Assembly (NCBI RefSeq): GCF_965208925.1
Contig: NZ_OZ242364.1
Span: 124,001 to 188,000 of the forward strand
Reading direction: 5' to 3'
Length of the DNA stretch: 64,000 nucleotides
Origin: Poriferisodalis sp965208925
GTDB taxonomy: Bacteria; Actinomycetota; Acidimicrobiia; Acidimicrobiales; Poriferisodalaceae
This document shows positions 25,811 through 34,050 of this stretch, piece by piece. The notes below the pieces were generated by a model. That model searched no databases. It worked only from the letters and a program-made list of their open reading frames with translations, and was not told where the DNA came from. The position numbers and the translations under genes are program-made. The stretch's first letter is position 1, and the number at the start of each line of letters is the position of its first letter.

Positions 25811-28513
25811 ATGCTCTTCGACGGGTTGCATGAGCAGATCCCCGATATCGATCCTGACGAGACCGACGACTGGCTGCAGTCGTTCGCCGCCGTCGTCGAG
25901 GAACGGGGCAAGAACCGCGCGCGGTTTCTCATTCGCAGGCTCATGTCCAAGGCCCGCGAGATGCAGGTCGACTTCCCCGCCACCGTCTCGACTCCGTACA
26001 TCAACACGATCGCCCCCGAAGACGAGCCGTGGTTCCCCGGCGACGAGGACATCGAGAAGCGCCTGCGTGCCTTCATCCGCTGGAACGCCGTGGCGATGGT
26101 GACCCACGCGAACTCGTGGTCGGACGGCATCGGCGGCCACCTGTCCACCTTCGCCAGCTCTGCGGCGCTGTACGACGTGGGCTTCAACCACTTCTGGCAC
26201 GGCAAGGACGACGGCGAGCCCGGCGACCACATCTACATCCAGGGCCATGCGGCACCCGGCATCTACGCCCGCGCCTATCTCGAAGGCCGTCTCGACGACA
26301 CCGACCTCGAGCATTTCCGGCGCGAGATCGGCCGCACCGGCTTGTCGTCGTACCCCCATCCCCGCCTCATGCCCGAATTCTGGGAGTACCCGACGGTGTC
26401 GATGGGCCTCGGGCCGATCACCGCCATCTACCACGCGCGCTTCAACCGCTACCTGCACAACCGCCGCATCGACAACACATCGGAGTCAAAGGTGTGGTGC
26501 TTCGTGGGCGACGGCGAGACCGACGAGCCCGAGACGCTCGGCGCGCTGCACCTGGCTGCACGGGAGCGGCTGGACAACCTGATCTTCGTGGTGAACTGCA
26601 ACCTGCAGCGCCTCGACGGACCCGTGCGGGGCAACGGGAAGATCATCCAGGAGCTCGAAGCCAACTTCCGCGGCTCGGGCTGGAACGTCATCAAGGTGAT
26701 CTGGGGCGGCCGCTGGGACGAGCTGCTAGCCCGCGATCGCGACGGCGTGCTGCTCAACAAGATGAACGAGACCATCGACGGCGAGTACCAGCGCTATTCG
26801 GTGGAGAGCGGGCAGTACATCCGTGAGCGGTTCTTCGGACCCGATCAGCGGCTGCGCGAGATGGTGCAGCACCTCTCCGACGAAGATCTCCAGACCCTGC
26901 CCCGCGGCGGTCACGACTACAAGAAGCTGTACGCGGCCTACCAGGCGGCCGTCGAGCACGAGGGCAGCCCCACCGTCATCCTGACCAAGACGGTCAAGGG
27001 CTGGTCATTGGGGCCCGACCTCGAAGCCCGCAACGCCACGCACCAGATCAAGAAGCTGAACCGCACGCAGCTCATGACGATCCGCGAGCGGCTGCGTCTG
27101 CACGACGAGATCGACGCCGAGTTCGATCCCGACGACCCGCCCTACTGCCGGCCCGCGCCCGGCAGCGCCGAGCACGAGTACCTGATGGCACGCCGCAAGG
27201 CGCTGAACGGGCCGTTGCCCAAGCGCATCGGCAACTGGTGCCGCAAGGCGCTGCCGATGCCCAGCTCCAAGCCGTTCTCGGAGTTTGCTGCGGGGTCGGG
27301 CGAGATGGCGGTGTCGACCACCATGGCGTTCACCCGGATGCTGCGGGCGATGACGCGTGAGCCCGGCTTCGGCGACCGGGTGGTGCCGATCATTCCCGAC
27401 GAGGCCCGCACGTTCGGCATGGATTCGCTGTTCCGCGAGCTGGGCATCTACGCCAGCCAGGGGCAGCTGTACGAGCCGGTCGACCACGACCTGCTGCTGT
27501 CGTACACCGAGCACATCGACGGCCAGATCCTCGAGGAGGGCATCACCGAAGCGGGCGCGCTGGCCAGCTTCACCGCTGCGGCCACGTCGTACGCCACCCG
27601 CGGCGTGGCGATGGTGCCCTTCTACACCTTCTATTCCATGTTCGGCTTCCAGCGGGTGGGCGACATGATCTGGGCGCTGGCCGACATGCGCGGGCGCGGC
27701 TTCCTGATGGGGGCCACGGCGGGTCGCACCACTTTGATGGGCGAGGGTCTCCAGCACCAGGACGGGCACTCGCCGCTGCTGGCCTCGGTGGTGCCGCCGT
27801 GCCAGGCCTACGACCCGGCGTTCGCCTACGAGTTGGCCGCCATCGTGCAGGACGGCATCCGGCGCATGTACGGCGTGGGCGAAGACGTCTTCTACTACCT
27901 CACCATCTACAACGAGAACTACGTACAGCCGCCTGAGCCCGACGATCTCGCCACCGAAGACCTGCTGGCCGGGCTCTACCGCTTCGCCCCGTCACCGCCC
28001 GGACGCGCCCATTCGGGCACGATCCTGTTTTCGGGGTCGGCGCAGGGGGCTGCGCGCGCGGCCGCTGATCTGCTGGCGGCCGAGCACGACGTGGGCGTGG
28101 ACCTGTGGAGCGCCACGTCGTACAAGGCCCTGCGCGAGGAGGCGCTGTCGTGCGAGCGGTGGAACACGCTCCATCCCGACGATCCCCAGCAGGTGCCCTT
28201 CGTGACCCGGCAGTTGGCCGATGGCGTAGGGCCGGTGGTGGCCGTGACCGACTTCATGCGGGCCGTGCCCGACCAGGTGTCTCGCTGGATCGGGCGCGAC
28301 TACACGTCGCTGGGCACTGACGGCTTCGGCCACAGCGATACCCGCAGCCGGCTGCGGGAGCACTTCGAGATCACTGCCGAGCACATCACGGTGGCGGTGC
28401 TGTGGCGCCTCGCCGAGCTCGGCGAGATCGACGCTACGGCGGCGGCGGAGGCCGTCAAGCGCTACGGCCTGGCCACCGACAGCGCCGACCCTTGGTCATC
28501 TGCGGCGCACTGA
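25811..28513 (+). CDS. aceE: Pyruvate dehydrogenase E1, homodimeric type
   Basis: A 900-residue thiamine-diphosphate enzyme that decarboxylates pyruvate and passes the acetyl group to the lipoyl domain of E2. It has the ThDP-Mg motif GDGETDEPE followed by NCNLQRLDGPVRGNGKIIQE, a transketolase-like core with HQIKKL, and the second half with DEARTFGMDSLFRELGIY and the E-to-ThDP region EGITEAG. The frame extends upstream to 25529, but that part is antisense to RNase HI; the ATG at 25811 starts the family-like sequence. The E2, E3 and lipBA genes are about 4 kb away on the other strand, so the PDH genes are clustered but not one operon. Confidence 0.95.
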   Translation: MLFDGLHEQIPDIDPDETDDWLQSFAAVVEERGKNRARFLIRRLMSKAREMQVDFPATVSTPYINTIAPEDEPWFPGDEDIEKRLRAFIRWNAVAMVTHANSWSDGIGGHLSTFASSAALYDVGFNHFWHGKDDGEPGDHIYIQGHAAPGIYARAYLEGRLDDTDLEHFRREIGRTGLSSYPHPRLMPEFWEYPTVSMGLGPITAIYHARFNRYLHNRRIDNTSESKVWCFVGDGETDEPETLGALHLAARERLDNLIFVVNCNLQRLDGPVRGNGKIIQELEANFRGSGWNVIKVIWGGRWDELLARDRDGVLLNKMNETIDGEYQRYSVESGQYIRERFFGPDQRLREMVQHLSDEDLQTLPRGGHDYKKLYAAYQAAVEHEGSPTVILTKTVKGWSLGPDLEARNATHQIKKLNRTQLMTIRERLRLHDEIDAEFDPDDPPYCRPAPGSAEHEYLMARRKALNGPLPKRIGNWCRKALPMPSSKPFSEFAAGSGEMAVSTTMAFTRMLRAMTREPGFGDRVVPIIPDEARTFGMDSLFRELGIYASQGQLYEPVDHDLLLSYTEHIDGQILEEGITEAGALASFTAAATSYATRGVAMVPFYTFYSMFGFQRVGDMIWALADMRGRGFLMGATAGRTTLMGEGLQHQDGHSPLLASVVPPCQAYDPAFAYELAAIVQDGIRRMYGVGEDVFYYLTIYNENYVQPPEPDDLATEDLLAGLYRFAPSPPGRAHSGTILFSGSAQGAARAAADLLAAEHDVGVDLWSATSYKALREEALSCERWNTLHPDDPQQVPFVTRQLADGVGPVVAVTDFMRAVPDQVSRWIGRDYTSLGTDGFGHSDTRSRLREHFEITAEHITVAVLWRLAELGEIDATAAAEAVKRYGLATDSADPWSSAAH

Positions 28514-28544
28514 GCCGCTGCCTGTCTTCGGCAACATCTCCACG

Positions 28545-29741
28545 ATGGTCACCATCACCGACGTCAGAGCGATCCTCACCCAGCCCGGCACTGCGCGGCT
28601 GGTCATCGTCAAGATCCAGACCTCCGAACCCGGCTTGCATGGGCTGGGCTGCGCGACCTTCACCCAGCGAGCATTCGCAGTGAAGACCGTCATCGACCGT
28701 CATCTCGCCCCGTTCCTCATCGGACGCGACGTGAACCGCATCGGCGAGATCTGGCAGATGTCGATGGTCAACGGCTACTGGCGCAACGGCCCGGTGCTCA
28801 ACAACGCGGTGTCCGGTGTCGATCAGGCCCTGTGGGACATCAAGGGCAAGCGGGCCGGGATGCCGGTGTACGAGCTGTTCGGGGGGAAGAACCGCGAAGC
28901 CGCTGCGGTCTACGTCCACGCAAGCGGCGACGACCCTCACGAAGTGACGGACAGCGTCGAGGAGCTGCGCGAGCAGGGTTACCGGCACATCCGTGTGCAA
29001 CTGGGGCCGTATGGCGGCCCAGCGGCCCCGATGCCGCGGCCCCGCAACGCTCCGGCGGGGAGCTACTTCGATCCGCGTGCTTACAGCGCATCGACCCTGG
29101 CGATGATCGACCACGTACGCGAGACCGTCGGCGACCGTGTCGAATTGCTGCACGACATCCACGAGCGACTGCACCCCATCGACGCGGTGCAGTTCGCCAA
29201 GGATGTCGAGCCGTACAAGCTGTTCTTCCTCGAGGATCCGTTCGCGCCTGAGGACATCGGCTGGTTCAGCACGTTGCGATCCCAGTGCGCGACGCCGATT
29301 GCGATGGGCGAGCTGTTCAACAACCCGCACGAGTGGCAGGGCCTCATCACCGATCGGCTCGTCGACTTCGTGCGGATGCACATCAGCCAGATCGGCGGTC
29401 TGACCCCCGCGCGTGACATTGCTGCGTTCGCCCGCATGTTCGGCATCCGCACCGCTTGGCATGGCCCGGCTGACACCTCGCCGGTGGGCCACACCGCCAA
29501 TCTGCATCTCGACATCTCGGCGCCGAACTTCGGGATCCACGAGTGGTACCGCCCCACCGATCTCGACTACGAGATGTTCCCCGGGCTGGGAGAAGTCGCT
29601 GACGGCTACCTCTACCCCAACGACAGACCCGGACTCGGGATCGACATCGATGAGCAGCTCGCGGCGGCCCATCCGGCTCGCGATGCAGTCGAGGAGTGGA
29701 CCCAGACCCGGCTGGTCGACGGAAGCCCGGCCCGACCGTGA
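28545..29741 (+). CDS. Enolase-superfamily dehydratase (mannonate dehydratase ManD-like)
   Basis: A 398-residue mandelate racemase/muconate lactonising fold protein. The capping domain occupies residues 1-125, and the barrel has LLHDIHERL (metal-binding aspartate), FFLEDPF (second ligand), GELFNN (third) and HGPAD near the substrate. The pattern fits the ManD family, which dehydrates D-mannonate or D-gluconate; some members have other or no activity, so the substrate is uncertain. It starts 32 bases after aceE and overlaps the SDR gene in a GTGA arrangement. The pair suggests catabolism of a sugar acid. Confidence 0.9.
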   Translation: MVTITDVRAILTQPGTARLVIVKIQTSEPGLHGLGCATFTQRAFAVKTVIDRHLAPFLIGRDVNRIGEIWQMSMVNGYWRNGPVLNNAVSGVDQALWDIKGKRAGMPVYELFGGKNREAAAVYVHASGDDPHEVTDSVEELREQGYRHIRVQLGPYGGPAAPMPRPRNAPAGSYFDPRAYSASTLAMIDHVRETVGDRVELLHDIHERLHPIDAVQFAKDVEPYKLFFLEDPFAPEDIGWFSTLRSQCATPIAMGELFNNPHEWQGLITDRLVDFVRMHISQIGGLTPARDIAAFARMFGIRTAWHGPADTSPVGHTANLHLDISAPNFGIHEWYRPTDLDYEMFPGLGEVADGYLYPNDRPGLGIDIDEQLAAAHPARDAVEEWTQTRLVDGSPARP

Positions 29742-30553
29742 ACGATCTGGCGCCCCCAGCCGACGCCCACGCGCGCTACGACGAGCTGCGGGGCCGCAGC
29801 GCAGTCGTCACCGGCGCGGCAAGCGGCATCGGCCGCGGCATCGCGCAGCGTCTCGCGGCCGAGGGAATGCGACTCGTGGTCGCCGACATGAACGGCGACG
29901 CGCTGAGGGAGTGCGTCGCCGAGCTGGCCGGCCTCGGCGCGGACGTCGCAGCGCACTGCGGGGACTTGTCCCGCGACGAGGACATCGACGCGGTTTTCGA
30001 CGCTGCGCTCGCCGAATTCGGCGCCGTCGACCTGCTGGTGAACAACGCCGCCGATTTGCGCCGCGTGCACGCGTTCGACGATCACCTCGACCTGCTGGAC
30101 CGCCAGCTCGCCACCAACATCCGCAGCCCCTATCGGTGCGCTCAGCGGGCCGCGGTCGCCATGCGCGACCGTTCCGGGGGATGCATCGTGTTCATCTCGT
30201 CCGTGGGCGCACAGCGAGCGCACCACCGCGGACTGCCCTACGACGCCACCAAGGGAGCGATCGACGCGATGACCCGCGCCATGGCCGTCGAACTCGGTCC
30301 CTACGGCATCCGGGTCAACGCGATCGCCCCGGGCCTCACCGAGACCTACCGGTGGCACGCCTCGGGCAACGCCCGCAGGCTCGAATCGCTCGCAGCCCAG
30401 GTGCCGCTGCAGCGAGCGGGCGAGGTCGGCGACATCGCTGCGATGGTTGCCTTCCTGGCATCTGCCGAATCGAGCTACGTGACCGGCCAGGTCATCTGTG
30501 TCGACGGCGGCATCACCGCGCAGCTGAGCCCGCCAGGTCCCGACGCGCTGTAG
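29738..30553 (+). CDS. Short-chain dehydrogenase/reductase
   Basis: A 271-residue NAD(P)-dependent oxidoreductase. It has the cofactor motif TGAASGIGRG, NNAADL, the catalytic Ser and Tyr/Lys in SSVGAQ and YDATKG, and the C-terminal GQVICVDGG. The GTG at 29738 overlaps the TGA of the preceding dehydratase gene; the longer frame to 29696 would overlap that gene by 46 bases. With its partner it probably acts on a sugar acid or its keto product. Exact substrate is unknown. Confidence 0.92.
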   Translation: MNDLAPPADAHARYDELRGRSAVVTGAASGIGRGIAQRLAAEGMRLVVADMNGDALRECVAELAGLGADVAAHCGDLSRDEDIDAVFDAALAEFGAVDLLVNNAADLRRVHAFDDHLDLLDRQLATNIRSPYRCAQRAAVAMRDRSGGCIVFISSVGAQRAHHRGLPYDATKGAIDAMTRAMAVELGPYGIRVNAIAPGLTETYRWHASGNARRLESLAAQVPLQRAGEVGDIAAMVAFLASAESSYVTGQVICVDGGITAQLSPPGPDAL

Positions 30554-30593
30554 CCGCCCACCGCTCAGGCATCGGCCATGCCTGACGTGTCCC

Positions 30594-31109
30594 ATGATGT
30601 CCGGCCTGCGCCGCCAGACTGTCTCGATGCCCAGCGATATCCCGTGCCCGCAGCGATGGTTCGACGACTACGAGGCGGGCGAGCGTTTCACGTTCGGCTC
30701 GACGATGATCGACGAGGCCGAGATCATCGAGTTCGGCCGCAAGTTCGATCCCCAGCCCTTCCACATCGATCCCGAAGCCGCCCGTGACACGGTCTACGGC
30801 CGGCTGATCGCTTCGGGATGGCACACCGGCTCGATCATGATGAGGCTGCTGGGCGAGCACCTGCTGGGACCGTCGAGCATGGGCTCGCCCGGTCTCGACG
30901 AGCTGCGCTGGCTGGCGCCGGTGCATCCAGGCGACCGTCTCACCCTCGTGGTGGAGGTGCTCGAGCTGCGCCCGAGCCGTTCCAAGCCCGACCGAGGCAT
31001 CGTCAAGATGGCCCATGAACTCGTCAACCAGCACGGCACCACGGTGGTGCGCTCGGTGGCGAACATGATGATCGCCCGCCGCCTCTCGGAGGAAAAACCA
31101 GCCTCTTAG
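30594..31109 (+). CDS. MaoC-like hotdog-fold dehydratase
   Basis: A protein of up to 171 residues with a hot-dog fold. The hydratase-2 signature appears as FDPQPFHIDPEAAR, with the His and Asp that activate water in MaoC family (R)-specific enoyl-CoA hydratases. Several ATG codons could start it (30594, 30597, 30627); the one at 30627 begins directly before family-like sequence (MPSDIPCPQRWFDDYEAGE). It is 40 bases downstream of the SDR gene on the same strand and may be in that operon. Its last codons overlap the convergent alpha/beta hydrolase by four bases. Confidence 0.87.
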   Translation: MMSGLRRQTVSMPSDIPCPQRWFDDYEAGERFTFGSTMIDEAEIIEFGRKFDPQPFHIDPEAARDTVYGRLIASGWHTGSIMMRLLGEHLLGPSSMGSPGLDELRWLAPVHPGDRLTLVVEVLELRPSRSKPDRGIVKMAHELVNQHGTTVVRSVANMMIARRLSEEKPAS

Positions 31110-31870
31110 GCGTACTGGGCGGCGGCTTGGTGCTCCAGCCAGCCCAGCAGGATGGCGACGGCCCGGGGATCGTGGCGGATGCGGTGATCGGCGCCTGTGA
31201 TGAGGCGCAGCTCGGCACTGGGATGCCGGGATGCCAGGTGCCTGGCCTCCTCGTAGGGCACTTGCCGGTCGTTGATGCCGTGCAGGATCAGCAGCGGACG
31301 GTCGGCGAGCTGCTGCACGGCGTCGACTGCCCGGTTCTGCTTCAGCTCGCGATTCCACGCACTCGCTGAGCGCGGGAAGCTCTCCGACCTGATCACGCCG
31401 ACATTGCGGCAGTGCTGCAGGAATGCCTTGGGATCGCTGGCCCAGTCGTCGAAGTCGGCCCGGGGCGCCATCGCCGCCACACCGCGCACGCGCGCATCAC
31501 GAGCCGCAGCCAGGATCGCCACCGAGCCGCCGGTGGTGGAGCCCACCAGCCACACGCCGCGGCAGCCGTCCTCGAGGACATGCTCGATGGAACGCCCGAC
31601 ATCATCGATCCAGCCGAGCAGCGAGAAATCACCGTCCGATTCGCCGCAGCCCCGCATGCTGACGGCGAGCACGGTCCAGCCCTGCGCTTCGGCAATGCGC
31701 TCGGCGAACTGCTGGTAGGTGCGGTTGGGAATGCCGGGTCGCTGCTTGGACGGGAACCCGTGGCACAGCACTACCGCCGGTCCGCTTCGGTTCGAGCGTG
31801 ACGGGCGCACCATGAACGCAGCAAGATGCGGACTGCCGTCGATCGTGATCTCGGTGACGGTGGTGCTCAC
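31106..31870 (-). CDS. Alpha/beta hydrolase with a Thr at the nucleophile position
   Basis: A 254-residue alpha/beta hydrolase fold protein. The oxyanion region is VVLCHGFPS, the Asp lies in LHGINDRQV and the His in TGADHRI. The nucleophile elbow, normally GxSxG, reads GSTTG, so a threonine stands where the serine should be. That would reduce or change activity unless the family uses Thr. It could be a peptidase-like or dienelactone-hydrolase-like protein. No close neighbours suggest a substrate. It overlaps the convergent MaoC gene at its 3' end. Confidence 0.85.
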   Translation of the reverse strand: MSTTVTEITIDGSPHLAAFMVRPSRSNRSGPAVVLCHGFPSKQRPGIPNRTYQQFAERIAEAQGWTVLAVSMRGCGESDGDFSLLGWIDDVGRSIEHVLEDGCRGVWLVGSTTGGSVAILAAARDARVRGVAAMAPRADFDDWASDPKAFLQHCRNVGVIRSESFPRSASAWNRELKQNRAVDAVQQLADRPLLILHGINDRQVPYEEARHLASRHPSAELRLITGADHRIRHDPRAVAILLGWLEHQAAAQYA

Positions 31871-31893
31871 TGCCCTGCCAGCGTCAGCGCCGG

Positions 31894-32115
31894 CTAGCGG
31901 CAGAGCCGCGACAGGCGGTAGCCGCGGTTACGCGCTTCTGGCAGCTCGTCGGGGCCGAAGGTGGCGTAGGACTGCGCTGCCACGATGTCGGCGACGGCTG
32001 CGGCGAGCTGCTCGGTGACCGCCGGATCATCAGACTCCAGTTCCATGTCGTAGACGATCTGACTGCGCTTGTCGCCGACGAATCGGCAGCCGGCGAGCTC
32101 CCTGGGGATGTCCAT
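31894..32115 (-). CDS. Conserved small protein of unknown function
   Basis: A 73-residue, mainly soluble protein starting MDIPRELAGCRFVG. It contains an acidic middle (DMELESDDPAVTEQLAAAV) and a basic C terminus. The ORF lies between the alpha/beta hydrolase and the single-helix protein, all on the minus strand with gaps of 23 and 27 bases, which suggests one transcription unit. I do not recognise a family. It might be a small partner of the hydrolase, but nothing in the sequence shows this. Confidence 0.55.
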   Translation of the reverse strand: MDIPRELAGCRFVGDKRSQIVYDMELESDDPAVTEQLAAAVADIVAAQSYATFGPDELPEARNRGYRLSRLCR

Positions 32116-32142
32116 GGAGACATTCTGCCGTCCGGCGAACGC

Positions 32143-32589
32143 TCAGTTGCCGTCAGGGTCCACGATGGCGAGCGCGCCGATCAGGCGCAAGTATTCGAGG
32201 TGCGCCTCCGTCACCGCCTGGACCTGCTCCAGCGACACCTCGAGCCCGTCTCGGCGGGCGCTGCGGTACAGATCCGCCGCCGAGGACTGGTCCTCGGTGA
32301 CCGTCGTGCCCTGCTCGCTCTCGGCGTCAGGATCATCGCCGTCTGGCATAGCCGGAAACTCGAACTGCAGTTGGTTGAGGTGTGCCCGCAGCAGCGCTTC
32401 AAGCTCGCTGGGATCCAGTGCCGCCGCAATGTCGAACGGCACGAGGTCGGCGACGAGATCCGCCGCCTCGGCGAGACGCCACACGGGCTCGCGTCGCTCG
32501 CGGCCCAGCCGTTGCGCCTGGGTGCCGACCACGCCGGCGGCGACGACGAAGCCGATCACCAATGAGATGACGATGACCGCGACGATCAC
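32143..32589 (-). CDS. Single-pass membrane protein of unknown function
   Basis: A 148-residue protein. The first 22 residues form one hydrophobic helix (VAVIVISLVIGFVVAAGVVG), followed by a charged, mostly helical cytoplasmic-looking region containing an acidic stretch (GDDPDAESEQG). Start codon is GTG. It has no recognisable domain. It is the first gene of the short minus-strand set that includes the small protein and the alpha/beta hydrolase. Confidence 0.6.
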   Translation of the reverse strand: MIVAVIVISLVIGFVVAAGVVGTQAQRLGRERREPVWRLAEAADLVADLVPFDIAAALDPSELEALLRAHLNQLQFEFPAMPDGDDPDAESEQGTTVTEDQSSAADLYRSARRDGLEVSLEQVQAVTEAHLEYLRLIGALAIVDPDGN

Positions 32590-32666
32590 CGGTGCCTCCC
32601 CGGCAGCTCACATATCCGTGCGGCACGCCTGCCGCGTCGGGTTGCCTCAGTCTGTCGTATTCCGGC

Positions 32667-33779
32667 CTACAGGCCGATGCGCTGGGCCAGCTGCTCCCGG
32701 TGGTAGGCGGGATCGCCGAAGATCAGCTCGGAGCTCTTCGCACGCTTGAAGTACAGGTGCGCGGGGTGCTCCCAGGTGAAGCCGATGCCGCCGTGGATCT
32801 GGATGTTCTCCGCAGCGCAATGGAAGTAGGCCTCCGAGCAGTAGGCCTTGGCGAGCGACGCCACCGAGGGCAGCTCGTCGTTCATCTCCGCTGCGCACCA
32901 GGCCGCGTAGTACGCGGCCGACTTGGCCGACTCGACTTCGAGCAGCATGTCGGCGCACTTGTGCTTGATGGCTTGGAACGAGCCGATCGGGCGCCCGAAC
33001 TGCACCCGATCCTTGGCGTACTGCACGGCCATGTCGAGCACGAACTGCGCACCGCCGACCTGCTCGCTGGCCAGCGCCACCGCAGCCAGGTCGAGCACCT
33101 TGTCGATGTATGCGAAGTTGTGGGTGTCGCACAGGTGCTTGGCCGGCGTGTTGTCGAACGTGATGCGGGCCTGCTTGCGGGTCTGGTCCATGGTGGCGAG
33201 GTTCTCGCGGCTGAGCCCCGCTGCGTCGCCCTCGACGGTGAACAGGTGAATCCCGCCGTCGCAGCGTGCCGCCACCACGAACAGGTTCGCAGTGCCGCCG
33301 TCGGTCACGAACATCTTCTCGCCCGAGATCGTCGCCGAGTCGCCGGTATCGGTGGCCTCCACCTCGACTCCCTCGGCATCCCAACGGCCGCTGGCCTCAG
33401 CCAGGGCCAAGGTGGCGATGATCTCGCCCGAGGCGATCCTCTCGAGCAGCTCTTCCTTGGCCTTTTCGTTGCCCGAGTGCAAGATGGCGTTGCCGGCCAG
33501 CACCACAGTGGAGAAGTAGGGCGAGCACAGCAGGCTGCGGCCCATCTCCTCGAGCACGATGCCGAGCTCCACGTAGCTGGCGCCCTGGCCGCCGTACTCC
33601 TCGGGAATGATCAGTGCCTGCAAGCCGAGCTGCTCGGCCATCTGCGACCACACGGCAGGGTCGTAGCCGTCGTCGGTCTCCATCAGCTCCCGAACGGTGG
33701 TCTCCGGGGACTTCTCCTCAAGGAACGAACGGACGAAGTTGCGGAGCTCTTCCTGCTCCTCGGTGAATGCGAAGTTCAC
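32667..33779 (-). CDS. Acyl-CoA dehydrogenase
   Basis: A 370-residue FAD enzyme that oxidises acyl-CoA thioesters to enoyl-CoA in fatty-acid or related degradation. The N-terminal domain starts FAFTEEQEELRNFV, the middle domain contains ALAEASGRWD and the FAD region, and the C-terminal helical domain has FGRPIGSFQAIKHKCADM and IQIHGGIGFTWEH. GTG at 33779 is preferred over the longer frame because it begins right at family-like sequence. Substrate chain length is not readable. Electron acceptor (ETF) genes are not in the window. Confidence 0.92.
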   Translation of the reverse strand: MNFAFTEEQEELRNFVRSFLEEKSPETTVRELMETDDGYDPAVWSQMAEQLGLQALIIPEEYGGQGASYVELGIVLEEMGRSLLCSPYFSTVVLAGNAILHSGNEKAKEELLERIASGEIIATLALAEASGRWDAEGVEVEATDTGDSATISGEKMFVTDGGTANLFVVAARCDGGIHLFTVEGDAAGLSRENLATMDQTRKQARITFDNTPAKHLCDTHNFAYIDKVLDLAAVALASEQVGGAQFVLDMAVQYAKDRVQFGRPIGSFQAIKHKCADMLLEVESAKSAAYYAAWCAAEMNDELPSVASLAKAYCSEAYFHCAAENIQIHGGIGFTWEHPAHLYFKRAKSSELIFGDPAYHREQLAQRIGL

Positions 33780-34050
33780 GGACGCGCCTCCGGGGCTGGT
33801 GCAGCCAGTGCAGTCTGAGCACCGGCCGTGCCGGCGCAATAGTCAGGCGAAGTTCTATCACCCAGCGGCCCGATCGACTCAGAGACGGTTCACCGACTCA
33901 TGCCTTCATGGTGGAACCTCCGGCACACGTCGAGCGTTAGCTTTCGTGACGGGCGCCCCTCAGCGGGGTACGCCGGTTCGACCCCCCGACCGGTGCCCGT
34001 CCAACTCGACCCAGAGGCTGAGCCGGCCTCCTCCAGCGAAACGGGCAGAC

